A stretch of 64,000 nucleotides of DNA from Antedon bifida. Lineage: Eukaryota; Echinodermata; Crinoidea; Comatulida; Antedonidae. Both the position numbers and the translations under genes were made by a program. The DNA lies in contig OY727101.1 of the NCBI GenBank assembly GCA_963402885.1, positions 21,800,417 to 21,864,416 of the forward strand. The letters are read 5' to 3'. This document shows, piece by piece, positions 12,557-25,681 of this stretch (position 1 is its first letter; every line of letters begins with the position of its first letter). Below the pieces are notes generated by a model. The model was not told the origin of the DNA. It saw only the letters and a program-made list of their open reading frames with translations, and made no database searches.

Positions 12557-13365
12557 TTCATCTTTCTTAGTCTGTTTAATTTTAAAATGTAGAAAGTGAA
12601 TTGATCATTTATGCATAGCAGTTGTCCTAAGCGTTGTCGTCATACAGGATAAGTTGGTGTAATAAAGCTATTTTGATCTTGTGTTACTCCTCTACCATGT
12701 TTCTGTCAACGATTGTATTGGGGATGCTGCAGCAGCAGAATATCCTCAGGGCACAATTCTCAATGAGAGCCAGAAATTAGGTTACTGCTATGGAGATTCC
12801 CTCTAGGAGGTTCTCATTCAGTGAACTTTTCAGATTTCCAGGTCAGTATTTACACCAAGGCAATAACCTGACCGACAATGACCTCCACAACCTTGTATAG
12901 AAGGGATGTCTGAGATTTTTAGCAACACCAAAATTCTAATTAATTACGCACCACTAAACCCATCCAAGCCTTTCTAGTAATCACAGATCTAGGTTATTAA
13001 GGGTATTTCTCAAAATGGATTGCTACCAGTGCATGACACAAACCTGTTTGAAAGTCAACGTTTTGTTTTGACTGTCAAAAGACAATAGCTAGCCCTAGCT
13101 TTGTTTTGGAAGGCATGTTGTAAAATGGTGCCCTAGCTTATGAATATTATTGAGGTGCATAATGAGAATGGTTGTTTGTCAAAAACGTTTGAATGGTGGA
13201 AAGTATCTGAAACGCTTTTTTGTCGTATTTTCATGAGTTTGGCGTTTTAGATATCTTTTATTTACTCTGGTACATTTATTTCACACTATTATTTCAAGTC
13301 AGTAATCATTATTGCATACTTAGACTTCAGCTCCATTCTATTTAAGCAGTATGCATTACAGTACT

Positions 13366-13635
13366 AGTGAGTGGCCGAGGGTTCATCGGCAAGGGTTCGA
13401 GGCTTCACTCTCTCCATGGTTCTGGTGTTAGAACAAGTCTTGTCGGATAAGGGTTATAAACTGTAGGTCCATTGTACACATCTAGCTCATGTGCACTTTA
13501 AAAAACCTAGTACATCTTTCGAGATGAGTAGGGGTTACCCCGGTGTACTAGTACATCACAGCCACTGATTATAACTGGGCCCTCTCTAGGAGACCAGTCT
13601 TTGACTGAAGAGGTTACCATGTATAAATAAATAAC
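13366..13635 (+). mobile_element. tRNA-Ser/Leu-like SINE, copy 2
   Basis: The head AGTGAGTGGCCGAGGGTTC is followed by a good B box (GGGTTCGAGGCTTC) and the family body: CTCCATGGTTCTGGTGTTAG, CTCATGTGCACTTTAAAAAAC, AGTACATCTTTCGAGATGAG, GGTGTACTAGTACAT and AGTCTTTGACTGAAGAGGT. It is the fullest copy in the window. It ends in an A-rich stretch after about 13620. Confidence 0.75.
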
Positions 13636-13639
13636 AATC

Positions 13640-16600
13640 AAAAGTAAGATAGAGGGTGGAATCATGCAAATCTATGTTTATGGGTTGATCCTACTCATTC
13701 ATTGTGAAAATGGTTAATAACTGTGTGCCTTAATTGAAGAAGTTTGATTTAATTTTCACAAGATTGTTTTATTTTGAAAGCAGAATAATTCAGTGGTTGG
13801 AATATGGGTTGATATTGAAATTTCAATGACATTATATTAAAAAATATTTTATAGTAATGTTGTGTTTCTTAATTTTTTCTGATTTGTCAAATTTCATTAC
13901 TTCAGAAGTTGAAACGAGTTGTATCATAAGCCACCTTATTCCCATTGCAATCAACAATAAAAGGTCCATAACAACATCACAACTGACAAATTGAAGAGCA
14001 AGCTGGAACCTTTAATGATGCTTATAATTAAAATTAGTGTATTTAATGACTTCTCTAGAAGTATTCAGTATCATCACAGGTGTGCCTCCAGAGGATTATT
14101 TTAAAAATATGGGATGATTTCTTGCCGCTTGCCAATAACAATGTCTTAATATTAAATCATATTTTCTATTTCGGTTTTATATTTGCAAAATTTATCATTA
14201 ATGAATTTCAAATTCCATCAATAGCCAAATGGATGATTAATTTATATGAATCAGTCTATCAGAAATACTTTTAATCAATCAATTGTTTTACATTGATATA
14301 CCATAGAGATATTTTACATCAAGTGAAAGTCGTCCAGTAGGTGAAGCTGTAAAATAATACCCTAAATATTAAGATATTTGTATTAGAACAGATAATTATA
14401 GAATGTATGGAATTTGATGAGTTTGAATTGTAACATCATCATTGGCATAATCATGTCATACAAATCCATTTACATTTTGCACACAGAGTTAAACCAAAGT
14501 TCAGAGATCTAGTTGACCATCTGAGTGTACGCCTTTGCATCTGATCTAAGCAGTGGTGTTGTTAACTCACAACCATATGTCCTTGCCGTTATATACGATA
14601 GCTACATACCCCATCTTAACTAACGCCACCTTGTTAACGTAACCTGAGTACATTGCATTTTGGGTAATGATTACTGTTTAGACGACAACCTCCCACTTTT
14701 GTTTTTTTGGGTGCACAAACTTTGATGTCCAGTCAATATATATTAATTTAATCTACAATTATAATATCAAATCTTTTTCATCTTTTTTTCATATCCATTT
14801 AAAATATTCACGACACATCTACTCCATTTACTTTATTAAATGCAAAATTGTCTTCAGCAAAATAGGTTGCTATTCAATCAGCTAATATGGAAGAGGACAT
14901 AACCAGAAATTTGAACTTTTTACAAGTAAATGGATGAAGCATTTATCTAGAAAGACAAATAGCAATAGCAATAGTATGATAAAGTGTACTAGACCTGTCA
15001 GAGAGAAATGACAATAATTCCAAAGAAACTGAAACCAAACTATCAATCATGTATAGTATTTTTACCTGCAAGTTGTTGATAAGATTTGAATTCAATATTA
15101 CTGATCTTCAGTATAGTTGATAACACAAGATAAATTATTACAAAGTCATTTGTCAAACTGATAAACAAGTTCTATCTTCAAATTTGGTATCTTTTTCCCA
15201 GTCAAATAATTACAAAAAAAATCAGTCATTCTAAAACTGTGTTTACACGTAGTTATAAACTCTGTCTTACTATACTTAAGCTGATCCAAATCATATCCAA
15301 GTTACATCCGTGGTAAGTGCTCATGTTTTCACTCTTTTAAAGATTCAAAATTAAGCGTTTCCCATCACAGAACAATCTAAGCCCCAGTGTAACTCCCAAT
15401 AGAGAAATATCTGAGTAAAATACAGTCAATCTTGCAGTTTAGGTTGTTGAGAAGATATTTTATAATGCTTGATTCTCAAGTGTACAGTATATATGTGCAA
15501 ATAGTCTTAATTTGAAAAATTTAAAAAAGTGGGTTACTTTTTTCACTGTTATGATTTACATATTGTGATTTGAATAACGTTCTTGGTACTATTGTATTTA
15601 TGATTCTTTTAGTGTAAATTACATTTATATCTAAATCTAAATTTAGTAATTTTTTTTGTTTGTTTCTTTCTGTGCTCTGTTCTGGGTTGACCAACTAGCA
15701 TAGGTGTTTAGCACCTGTTTGGTCTTTCCTTGCCTTTTATATTTGTTTTGTCTTCTTTGTATTGTATATGGCAGAAAATTGAATAAATAAATAAATAAAA
15801 AATACATCAATCAGATCAGCTTAGTAAAACATTGAAATTGGCTAAAAACGCTGGTGCAGCCATTTTTTCTAACATGGGCATGAACCATATTGTTGTAGAT
15901 GACGTGTGATTTCTAAATTTTGTGAAGCATACCATTTTGAAACGCCAAAAATTACAAGTGAAAACATTTTACAAAAAAAAAATAAATCAAGCCACAATGT
16001 TATTATAATTATAATTCCGTATGCATGTCCAGTGTTGAGCTATATTTGTTGTACATCTGTCTGCTAATAAAAAATATCTACAGCTCGGTGACCTGACCTG
16101 GTTCTAGTCTGCCCATTTTGTCAAGCTAAATTCTACTTGCACTGAAGAAAAACATAAATAGATTGTCAATGAACATATTTTGTTATGATATAATATTCAT
16201 CAATGTTCCTCATCTCTTTTCCAATTGAGTAATTACTAAGCCTTTGTTGATTAAATCCTAGAAACCATGTAAAAAAGATGGCTTTAAATTGTATATAGGG
16301 TAAGAAATTCATCTCTTTAATCATCTTCAATTACCATAAATTGTAAAGCCAGAATAGAGTGTGATTGCTGAAGTACACAGTAAGCATATCTACTGCAAAA
16401 TACACTTTCCCTCTCTCCGTCATGTAGTAGGCTATTGTCAACCCAAAACTAGTTTTTACCAACTATTTTATTTTAAATTATTTCTACTTCCTATCTCAAT
16501 ATTGAGAGCCATATGAGATAATAGTAATACCTGTATTTTAGCTACTAATCTGTAGACAATTGAAGTTTCATAAGTTAAAACAAAACATTCCAGAGTATTT

Positions 16601-16870
16601 GCGACCTATTTTACTTCAACCTTAGAACAAGTCTACAGTACAGACCTTCCAGTTATTCTTTTTTTTTTATTGCCACCGAATATAAAAGTGTAGGCAGGAA
16701 AGTATTGTTTAGGCAGGAAGACGTCAAGGAAACAAATTCTCTATAACAAAAGGTATTGTACTGTTTAGTCTATAGAGTTTTTGTTGCTAATGTTTGTTTA
16801 GTATTTTGGCTATCAGTTAAAATGGGTATCCTTACCATTTAATTGGTTGATTTCATAGTATATTCCTTAT
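13640..16870. other. Stretch without recognisable gene
   Basis: AT-rich sequence with scattered microsatellite-like words such as (AAAT)n near 15780. No exon with good splice sites and coding character was seen. Confidence 0.4.
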
Positions 16871-17080
16871 CAGAGGCTGATCTAGTATGAGTTTGAGGGG
16901 TGGGGGTTGCAAGTGAAGCGAGGTTGCATTGGATGCTATGATGTCATAAGCAGCATGATACTGCAGGAAGTTTAACATATGAGAATCAGCTGTAACATGT
17001 TTGTATTGGATAACCTGGAGTTCACTGATCAAAGCTTGGTCCACTGTCTTAACCGCTCGGCCACTCACTCGCTCTTGTAT
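16871..17080 (-). mobile_element. Composite: SINE head (minus) next to a hAT-like end
   Basis: The reverse complement of 17082-17035 begins GCATACAAGAGCGAGTGAGT, then GGCCGAGCGGTTAAGACAGT, an excellent tRNA-Ser/Leu-like A-box region of the same SINE family. The remainder diverges from the other copies. At the other side, CAGAGGCTGATCTAGTATGA (from 16874) followed by GGGGTGGGGG resembles the start of the hAT-like elements at 7348 and 17583. The two remnants abut, so boundaries are uncertain. Confidence 0.5.
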
Positions 17081-17582
17081 GCATTTAGTATATTCATAAT
17101 TTATTCACTTAATCAATCAATTAATAATTCACTCAATTTTATCCTCCTCATACATTTATGTATTCATTCATTTTTTGTAAATAAAAGGAAATTCCTTGTT
17201 TTGAATATTATTATAATATATATATATTTTTTTAATTAACCATGTAAAAAAGATTAAAATTATTTTTCACTTTCCAACTCATCTACAGATAAAAAATACA
17301 GTTGAAAATGACTTCTAAAATAAGTATTTGCAGTCATTATGTGGGATAGTGTATATTCCCCAGCTGCTGCCTATATTCAACCTTGAACTTGTAAGCATAA
17401 TAATGATATTAGATGTAAAGAACACAAGTGCTGACAAATAAAACCAAGCATTCACAACCATCAGAAATATACATGCCAAGGATTCAATGATGTCACTTGT
17501 TATGAATAGCAGTGAAGCAGAACCATACATTTCACTTGTGAGCCGCACTACTGTATAATTATATTTTTAAAAATAAAATGTA

Positions 17583-17972
17583 CAGGCGCGGATCCAAGGA
17601 TGGATTTTTATTTAGCGTTATTACCAAGAGTTGATTCCATTGTTAGTGTTGAATAATCTGAAAAGAAAAATCAACAATCTGCGGTACACACAGAACACGG
17701 CAAAAATGTAATGTTGCCTGTGTTTTTATTTACCGCTGATTTGCTGATTGCTGCGCAATACATGGGAGTATCATTCCCGGCCAATTAGAGGTACCATTTA
17801 TCATGAATTTTATGAGCAAAGTACAGTACCACTTTGACCAATTTTTTGCTTTGCCACAGCCAGCCCCTACCATGGTGTGTGTGTGTGGGGGAGTGGGGGG
17901 GGGGGGTTGTTGTTTGGGAGGTGGTGGTGTCAGGTCTGAACCCCCTATTTTAACATGTTGGATCCGCCCCTG
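17583..17972. mobile_element. hAT-like non-autonomous element, 390 bp, ATGTA duplication
   Basis: Starts CAGGCGCGGATCCAAG and ends TTGGATCCGCCCCTG, giving imperfect inverted termini of about 15 bp. ATGTA lies directly on both sides (17578-17582 and 17973-17977). A (GT)n/G-rich block (17876-17930) lies near the right end, as in the element at 7348. No coding capacity. Matching end type, matching 5-bp duplication length and shared G-rich right part make these two elements likely relatives. Confidence 0.7.
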
Positions 17973-18704
17973 ATGTATTACTATTCATATATAAATAATA
18001 TTGGCAGTTTTAAAGCAGTATGACAAAGATAGGATCTCTAGGTTTTATACTTCTGGCTATTGCTTTGTTCCCAGTTTAATTATTTATATATGGCCTGCTG
18101 GGTATTGTAAGAATTAATGCTAATTATTCATGATGATCACAATTTGTTATAACATGAATTATATATATAATATAATAGTATATACTGTATATAAATTAGT
18201 CATGTACATGAAGGTAATATGCATAAATAATGGTTTAAGTATCCTGAATAAGTAAATATGTCTATAATAATCACTAGGCCTAGTAGTTAGTAGTTAGAAA
18301 ATATTGTCAGTAAGTAAGTACATACAAATGAAAACCGCCTTGATAATTGAAAAGTAAACTACTGAATGTATAGTCAATTATTTAAGTTATTGTATTGCCT
18401 TTTTACAATCTCCACCTGTTTAGTATGATCAAAGTTATGGGATTTTTTGCTAGAAATGTTTCGTTTTTCTTAAATAATTTCAATGATGCTTGGTTGAATA
18501 CTTATTGCAATATTGCATTATGCTTTATTGCGTCAACTATGCAACCACCTCTATCGTGTACCGCAATGGCCGGATCTACAAATACCATGCCAGGCCGCCT
18601 AATTAAAACTTGTGTTTAGTCTCGGCAGCCGGCCAACCGTATCAACTGATTGTATCGTCGGAGTTTTAAATAATTACACGTATCCCTGGTTATTTCGTAA
18701 TTTA

Positions 18705-18755
18705 CGGTTAGCTCAGTGAGTATCAATGCTCAGTACAGTCGAGTTCGAAATCTGT
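18705..18755 (+). mobile_element. tRNA-like A-box/B-box pair, degenerate SINE candidate
   Basis: GGTTAGCTCAGTGAG (18706-18720) fits a tRNA A box, and GAGTTCGAAATC (18741-18752) resembles a B box. The spacing (about 34 nt) is too short for an intact tRNA, and no cloverleaf can be drawn. The body is AT-rich and unassigned. Confidence 0.3.
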
Positions 18756-19534
18756 TTCATACGGAATTTTTATTTTTGTACTTCATATTAAAACAAATTT
18801 TTTTTTAAACTGTAAATACATTTGTAGATTAGTATAACCACATATCAACCATATAAAAAACCCTAACTAATTCATATTTTATCATTGAAATGTTCTAAAC
18901 TGCCAACTGATTGACAGACTTCAACGTGCATGTCCCTCTCATCTACTTCTTTCCCTTTGTCGTGAAAGTTCATCACAGTCAAAAGAGCGCGCATCTCGCT
19001 TCTACATGCCTGGTTTTCTTCCAAGTTTCAATATGTTCTTGCTCAAAAAATTATCTTCTGAAATTGTTGTCTTCATTTTGATGATGTCATTATGTTAAAA
19101 ATTAGAATAATTGATGGTCCTGTAATTTCACGAACTGTATATACAGTATAGGCCTATACATACTGTAATATTGTATGTAATGACATGTAAATGTCCATTT
19201 GTAAAATTTACTGTATATTCAATCGATTAAAATGGCCCCAAAATTCAGTCTAATGCCAGCCAATTGATTGTTCAGCATTGATTGCAACCCCCTCCTCCAC
19301 TCTCTTAAGTCATATCACTTATATAATTTCTCACAGCATTTGCAATTTCTAGTATAAATTTATATCTTTATGAATTGAGTAAAATTTGATTTACTGCCCT
19401 CTATATATTCCATTCAGGAGTGAAATTAAAAATGTGTTGCTGTCCTCTACGGTAGTAGAGTTACCAAGCTATATTTAGGCATTCACATTTTTTCTGTTCA
19501 TCTTCCCACTATGCAAATTACATAATAATGATTT

Positions 19535-19555
19535 GGTGATCTTAATAAGATCACC
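19535..19555. repeat. 21-bp near-perfect palindrome
   Basis: GGTGATCTTA-A-TAAGATCACC: 10-bp arms around one base. It is a self-complementary site, with no known function assigned. Confidence 0.8.
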
Positions 19556-22500
19556 GATTATCTTAAATAATTCAATTTCTATAATATCTTTCCAATTAAA
19601 TAAAAACCGGCTGTAATTATTTTTTCAGAACTGCTTATCAGATATCAATTAAATTCACTACACATAGACTGCAGTCAAGGGTCAACATATCAGAATGTGT
19701 ATACGTGTGTAGGAGTTTGTGTGTGCAAATTTTAATATGCTCAAAATCAATTTCTAATAAAATTAGAGCACGATTTAGGCTATTTTGAGTATTTCTCAAT
19801 TTTGCAAAAGTGCAGCAAAAAGTAAAATTTAGCACCATAAAACATATATACTTCAGGTCATGAGATGACATACTTTGTAGGTACATACTTTAACATGTGT
19901 GCATTTGCGCGGTCCTTTTAATTTAATGTTGGAATAATTATCTTCTATCACAACTTTAATGAAGCGTGTCAGAGAAGCAAATAATAATTATTAAAATCAA
20001 CCAACTTTATTTATTACTTTATTTCAACTAGATCATGGTTCATGAAAATGATGTCGGGGAAATATTTTGTTAATCTCTTTATATGCCTTAGAGATCCAAC
20101 ATTGTGTTCATTAATAAACTTTTGCAAGGGAGGATAAGACTTCCCAGAATGCATTTGGCTTGATAAAATCGAATAAAAAATGAATGGCGACCCATTCTGT
20201 GAAACAACACAATTTTGAATATAGCATTATACCTGCATAATATACATGTGATGTACGCCACCAAATGCTCTGTTTTTTTAAAATTCAACAACAGAGGGCA
20301 GTGCAGCTGTCTTTAAAACTTTCAAGATAATATGGTGCCTTTGTTTAATAATAACTCCTCTCGGAATGGAGAGAAAGTTGACTGTACTAGTTGAAAAGTG
20401 TAACATTTAAGTATGAACTCATTCATTATGTAAAGTGCTTTTGAACATGTTTATGACATCATTTGGTGGTACGTAGTTTCTCTTTAAAATTAAATTTTTT
20501 TTTGTTTGGGGATTGAAAAAATATTGTCCCCTTTAGGAATCAACATTTACCACACTCAAAATCAGGGGTGTCCACCCAAAAGGGATTTCCTTTTCATTTA
20601 CAATTTACATAGAGCCAATAAGCATTCATTTATTATAAATCATAATATTTAATTACAACATTTTCATAAAAAATCACCACTCTGACTTGGTTAATTTATA
20701 TTGTTAAAACTTAGGATTCTCTCTCTCCTTAAACGCTAATCGTCGTTAAACATTGCGCGTCTCACAAGGGTCAAAATTCCTCTGACTGGGTTCATGTTAT
20801 ATTGAACATTATATCTAGTTTTTTACTTCTGTCTCTTACTGTATGTCTTTTTGCTCTAATAGATTTGGGAAGTGTTTTGAGTATTTCTAAATTTCCATTG
20901 TGCAGGCACAAACCATTTCACAACTGATAAAGCATGTGCAAAGTTTTGCTAAGCCACACATTGTTAATATAATATTTTTCAGATAAAAGTAAATTCCAAG
21001 CTTATTTTTGTTGAATCAGAATTTTTGTTTAACAATAAAATGTCACTTTCAAAAAGTTATGCGTAATGACTTAATAGTAGTTTACAACTTCTAGTTCGCT
21101 CAAAATATTCAAATATATGCGGCCTGCTTTTCGTATGAACTAATTCCCTACTTAAAACGTACCAAAATGCTGAGTTGTTGCCACTAATCTAGATGTAGAA
21201 CGCTGTCCTATTTTCAATCAAATTTCTTTTTTATTGTTTGTTGACGCATTGTAAAATTTATGGGTCAGTCGATGTTGGATGTATGTATAAATTGATGTAG
21301 TATAATTTATATATTGTGATTAATGCTAACTCGGTATGCCGTTTTAGACATGTTCGATTTGTTGACTGTATTTAGATGTTAAAAAGTAATGCTTGAGTAG
21401 CACCAGTTGTGAACAAACATTAGAGCATTTCCCAATCGTAACATGTACGCAATGGAAACAAATTGAGAACAGAGTGCGAGTGTACTTATTATTGGCTCGT
21501 TCACATATCCCATGATACATGCAAAATGTAGGGCACCGCATTTTAACTACCTAATGTAATAAACTGCATTCGTAAATGAATGCTATTGTTTTAACATGTA
21601 ATATTCTTCATTATTTTTTAAACTATATTTATATCATATTTGATGGCTCTCAATATTTAAAGCTATACTCCTACTATTTACTACAATGTTAAAAATCAAT
21701 ATATAAACATCGTAGTAGAACACAATATGATTTTGAAAAGTTAGGTTAGTTTAGGAAACTTCTTAAACAAACTATTAAAATGTCAATATTTTACTAAATG
21801 AAAGTAAAGAAAGCAAGAAAGTTTTTTAACAAAAAAAATGTGATATGTTTCTGTCACTCAAGTCTGTTGAATATGTCAAGGCGCATTATATTTCTGATGG
21901 ATATTTGACGAATGCTGTCATGTTTGAGTTCAATTCAATCATACAGCCATCAACTTTCTAAATTTTTGATTCACTTCCCAACTGTAAGGAGAAAAAACAT
22001 AAATATCTATGAATCATATATTTCTAAGAGATATATACACAAAGAACATGAGATAAAAGTTTTTTGAGAGGGAAATTTAATTATTTTTGTCTAAATCTGT
22101 TTATTAGCCTAAAGATTTGGGATAAAATCTCAATATTGATTATAAACTAAAAGAGACTTTTCCTCAGAAATATGACAAACCAGCAAACAGATTTACATCT
22201 TATGTACAAATTAAACTTAGCATTTTAGTGACAAAATTGACCAAAATTAAAATTGAAGAATATTTTTAATTCATTTGATAGAAATTTGCATACAAGAAAG
22301 ACGTATACTGTATAGGATAAAATTAAAAACTATTTTACTAATAAATGTTTCTAATTTGTAATATTTTATTATTTATAATAATATTGGATCAAAGTCGTTA
22401 ATCTGCTTTTAGTAATTTTAACTAGGAAATGTCAAAGATGTTCATTGTGAAAAGAGAGGGCTGCCATCTTTTAAACAATACTTAAATGTAATATGGAATA

Positions 22501-24120
22501 TTAGTTATTTTCAAATTACTTGAACTTTACCCAAACAGTTAAGTTATAATATTCTTACTAACTAGAGTATTGCTACATTTTTATTATAATCATTCTCAAC
22601 TTCCAACTGTAAGATCTCTCTTCAAATGCTGTATATGATACAAGATAACGCTACCCAAAATGCATGTGCTGAGGCAGACAAATGTTCAAGATGGGATACT
22701 TGATAGAAGGTCAATGGTGGTCAATCAAATAATAATTATTTTGTGTTGCAGCTAGAAGTTGCACAGCAATTCAACTGGAGATGATGATCTAACACCAAAT
22801 CCATTAGGTGTTTTTAACTATTATTTTTAGGCTGTTATTAACTGGTTATCGGTAATTTGTGCTGTTATTCTGCTTCTAAGAAATTGTGGTTAATTTATTC
22901 ACACGGGTTAATTAATTGTTTCAATCTTTGTACTACAATTGTTTCAAACTTTGTCTGCTTTTTGTAAATTTTTGATATATACCTGAATAAATAAAAAAAA
23001 ATAAATAAATAAATTGGTTATTTTTTTGCAGCAGACACAGCAGGAACCTACAATTTCTATACACTCTCAGTGACCAATTGTGATTGTAATAAATAATTTT
23101 AATGCAGTGAATTTGAGGCCAGGGCTGTATTGCTGTTGATCCCAATGGATGGTCTACAGTTAGCACTTAATGATTTTGCCAAATGTTTAGCACTTAGAGG
23201 TTGACTTGGCAAAGGCACTATCACTTTATCAGTTAAGCTCTGGATTCATAAGTTTTACTTGCTCTGACTTTGAAACGTGACAAACTATTCATGTACATGA
23301 TTTTACCTGACATCAATTGACAGTCTGTCCCTCCCACTTAATTTTACCAATTTTATGTTTTCAAATGCGAGCTTAAAGTTTATATTGGTGATTCAAATAG
23401 TCCAGAGTAGGCCTATCTATAAATTAATAAAATTTGATTTAAGAATGTACATTTATTATATTATTTTTTACTAACTTGAAATACAAACTCACCAACTGAC
23501 AAGCCAAATGTGATGTAAAAATAATGTCTGATATCTCTATTTAAGAAGTAAAGATCTTTGAATCAACCAAAACAATTATTTTTTTATGGTGTTTTAATCA
23601 ATAGTTTCAAATTTAGAAGAAATTTAAATTTAATTTAATTATGGCTTAAACTAATTAATTACATATATTAATTATGGTGTATTAATTGCACTCCTAATTT
23701 TGTGCATTATGTTTGGACCTGCTTCATTGAATCTTAAATTAAAGTGATGCAGCCATAAACTCTGCTCTACTGAACATTGTTCTTCATTAGATATTCAGGC
23801 CTGTAACTAGGGAGGTGAATTCCTGCTGTAACTAGGATTTTTATTGAGGGTTTGAATTTGGTAAAAAATGTGTCTCCCTTGATGGACAAACCAATAGTAA
23901 TCTGATTCATATTTGCATTTGATGTTCATTCTGCTAAAATGTGTTCAAAGAATTTGATTTAGATTTTATTATTCAAGATTCTATGTGGATAGAAATCACA
24001 AAAGAAAGATCAAGAATATACGGACGTACATTTTTTCTTCCGCACTGTTTATAAATGAAAATAGATTTAAAAATAAAACTTAAATACCAACCACATTTTT
24101 GCTAGTAGTAGTAAGTAGAG

Positions 24121-24149
24121 TTTGTGCTCCCGAAAACTGGGAGCACAAA
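24121..24149. repeat. 11-bp-stem hairpin with 7-nt loop
   Basis: TTTGTGCTCCC (24121-24131) pairs perfectly with GGGAGCACAAA (24139-24149) around GAAAACT. It is GC-richer than its surroundings. It could be a transposon end or an RNA hairpin. Confidence 0.75.
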
Positions 24150-25528
24150 AGTGGGTGTTCGATCAACTTAACAAAAAAGAAAATTGAACATTTTACGAGT
24201 TCTCTGCACTGCAAAAGTCTCCGTTATGTGAATCTGTATTTTGAAATCCTAGATTTGGCGCTGCTTTTTTAATGATTTATTGCTGCCCAAGTTTAAAATA
24301 GAATTCTGAGAAGACCTTGGATGAAATAACAAATATTAAATTTAATGTGGCCACTTCAACATTACCTACTGCAGTCAGTGGCATTCATATCGAAAATGTA
24401 TCTATGATTCAAATTAAATGCTCAGTTTAATATTCAAAATCTCTGTCTGAAATACAATTTTGTTAATAATAATAATAGCTCTCAATGCGCTGCACATTAT
24501 TACCGTGGTCATTTTTTGGATCAAACACGTATGGAAACATACTATCATAATAATGCTAGTAAAAGTTGTGTCTTGATCTAACTGGTACCCATTTTATACA
24601 CCTGGGTGGAGAGAGGCAAATGTAAGTAAAGAATACAAGCAATGCGGTGAGAGTTTGATTGGAACCACGATCAGTAATCCACGTACAACACACTGCGCCA
24701 CACGGCCTCACTAAATTCATAATATTAACTGATAAACATGATATATAATAGTCCAATAGTGGACATCTTGAAAACTCTATGCATAAATAATTTGAGTACA
24801 TAAATGAACATCACAGCATCATAATCTAATCTGTAGATATTGATTCACATCATACTTTTTAAAAGTTGGACAAATTAGTTATTTATAAAAACAATGTTTT
24901 AATGGAAATTCAAATGTGTTAACACTGAAACTGTGCCAGAAACTATTATGCTGAAAACTTGTGGCAAGTGTTGTGGATTATATATCTTCCTGTTAGTAGA
25001 GATATGAAGACATTGGATTATCTAGTAAGCCTGGCTTTTGAAGTGGGATTAGGTGAACGATATAGGCAGGCAGTATATGGTTATTAAACTTTGTTTCTTT
25101 GAACTTTATTCAATTCATTTCAATAATGATTTCATTTTTTTTTATTTCTTGTTTTTTAATCTCATAAAAACATTGATTTTGTGTCAATATTTTAGTAAAT
25201 GATAGATATATTCATGATACTATACGAATCAGTAATTAATTTACTTCATTTCTCAAGCCATTGGTTTGGTTGTTTTTTATTTGTTGCTCTTTATCAAATA
25301 CAACCCTAAATATATACATATAACCAGGATGAGAAATGTAGAGGGATGTGCTCCACCATGTGACATTGCCCTAGACACACCTATGATGATTAAAAACAAT
25401 TCAAAGTAATACCGGCTCAATCGTCGCCCGCCACAAGGACCGCGCCTTCTGTTGATGTAAACTAGGACAGAGGTGTATGTTACTGGAGGACAAAAAAAGA
25501 ATGGAGGAAGGGATAACATAACAATGGT

Positions 25529-25681
25529 AGATGGAATGTCAGGATGCTCTGTGCTACAGGGAACGTTAACGAACTCATAAGATGGAAAAATATAACTGGC
25601 ACATTGTTGGTCTCAGAAGAAGGACACAGAATATACTATAGTGGCAAAGAAGACAAGAATTCTTCTCTCAGACATGCCTAG
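25529..25681 (+). mobile_element. LINE apurinic-endonuclease fragment
   Basis: One frame from 25529 reads RWNVRMLCATGNVNELIRWK, then ITGTLLVSEEGHRIYYSGKE and a stop at about 25679. 'TWNVRTL...G...EL' followed by 'GHxIYYSGxED' is the characteristic N-terminus of AP-type endonucleases in craniofacial/RTE-like non-LTR retrotransposons. The two blocks are closer than in an intact enzyme (the 'ISExRW' part is missing), so an internal deletion is likely. Confidence 0.7.

Larger units (their letters stand above)
18760..25500. other. Stretch without recognisable gene
   Basis: About 6.7 kb of AT-rich sequence with no supported exon. Short hairpins occur at 19535-19555 and 24121-24149. The words CTCAATGCGCTGCACATTATTACC (24480-24503; split CTCAATGCGCTG/CACATTATTACC) resemble common interspersed-repeat ends. 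No tRNA or rRNA seen. Confidence 0.4.

Noticed and set aside
18705..18755. Intact tRNA gene
   Set aside because: A-box to B-box spacing is too short and no acceptor stem pairs, so it is listed only as a tRNA-like remnant.
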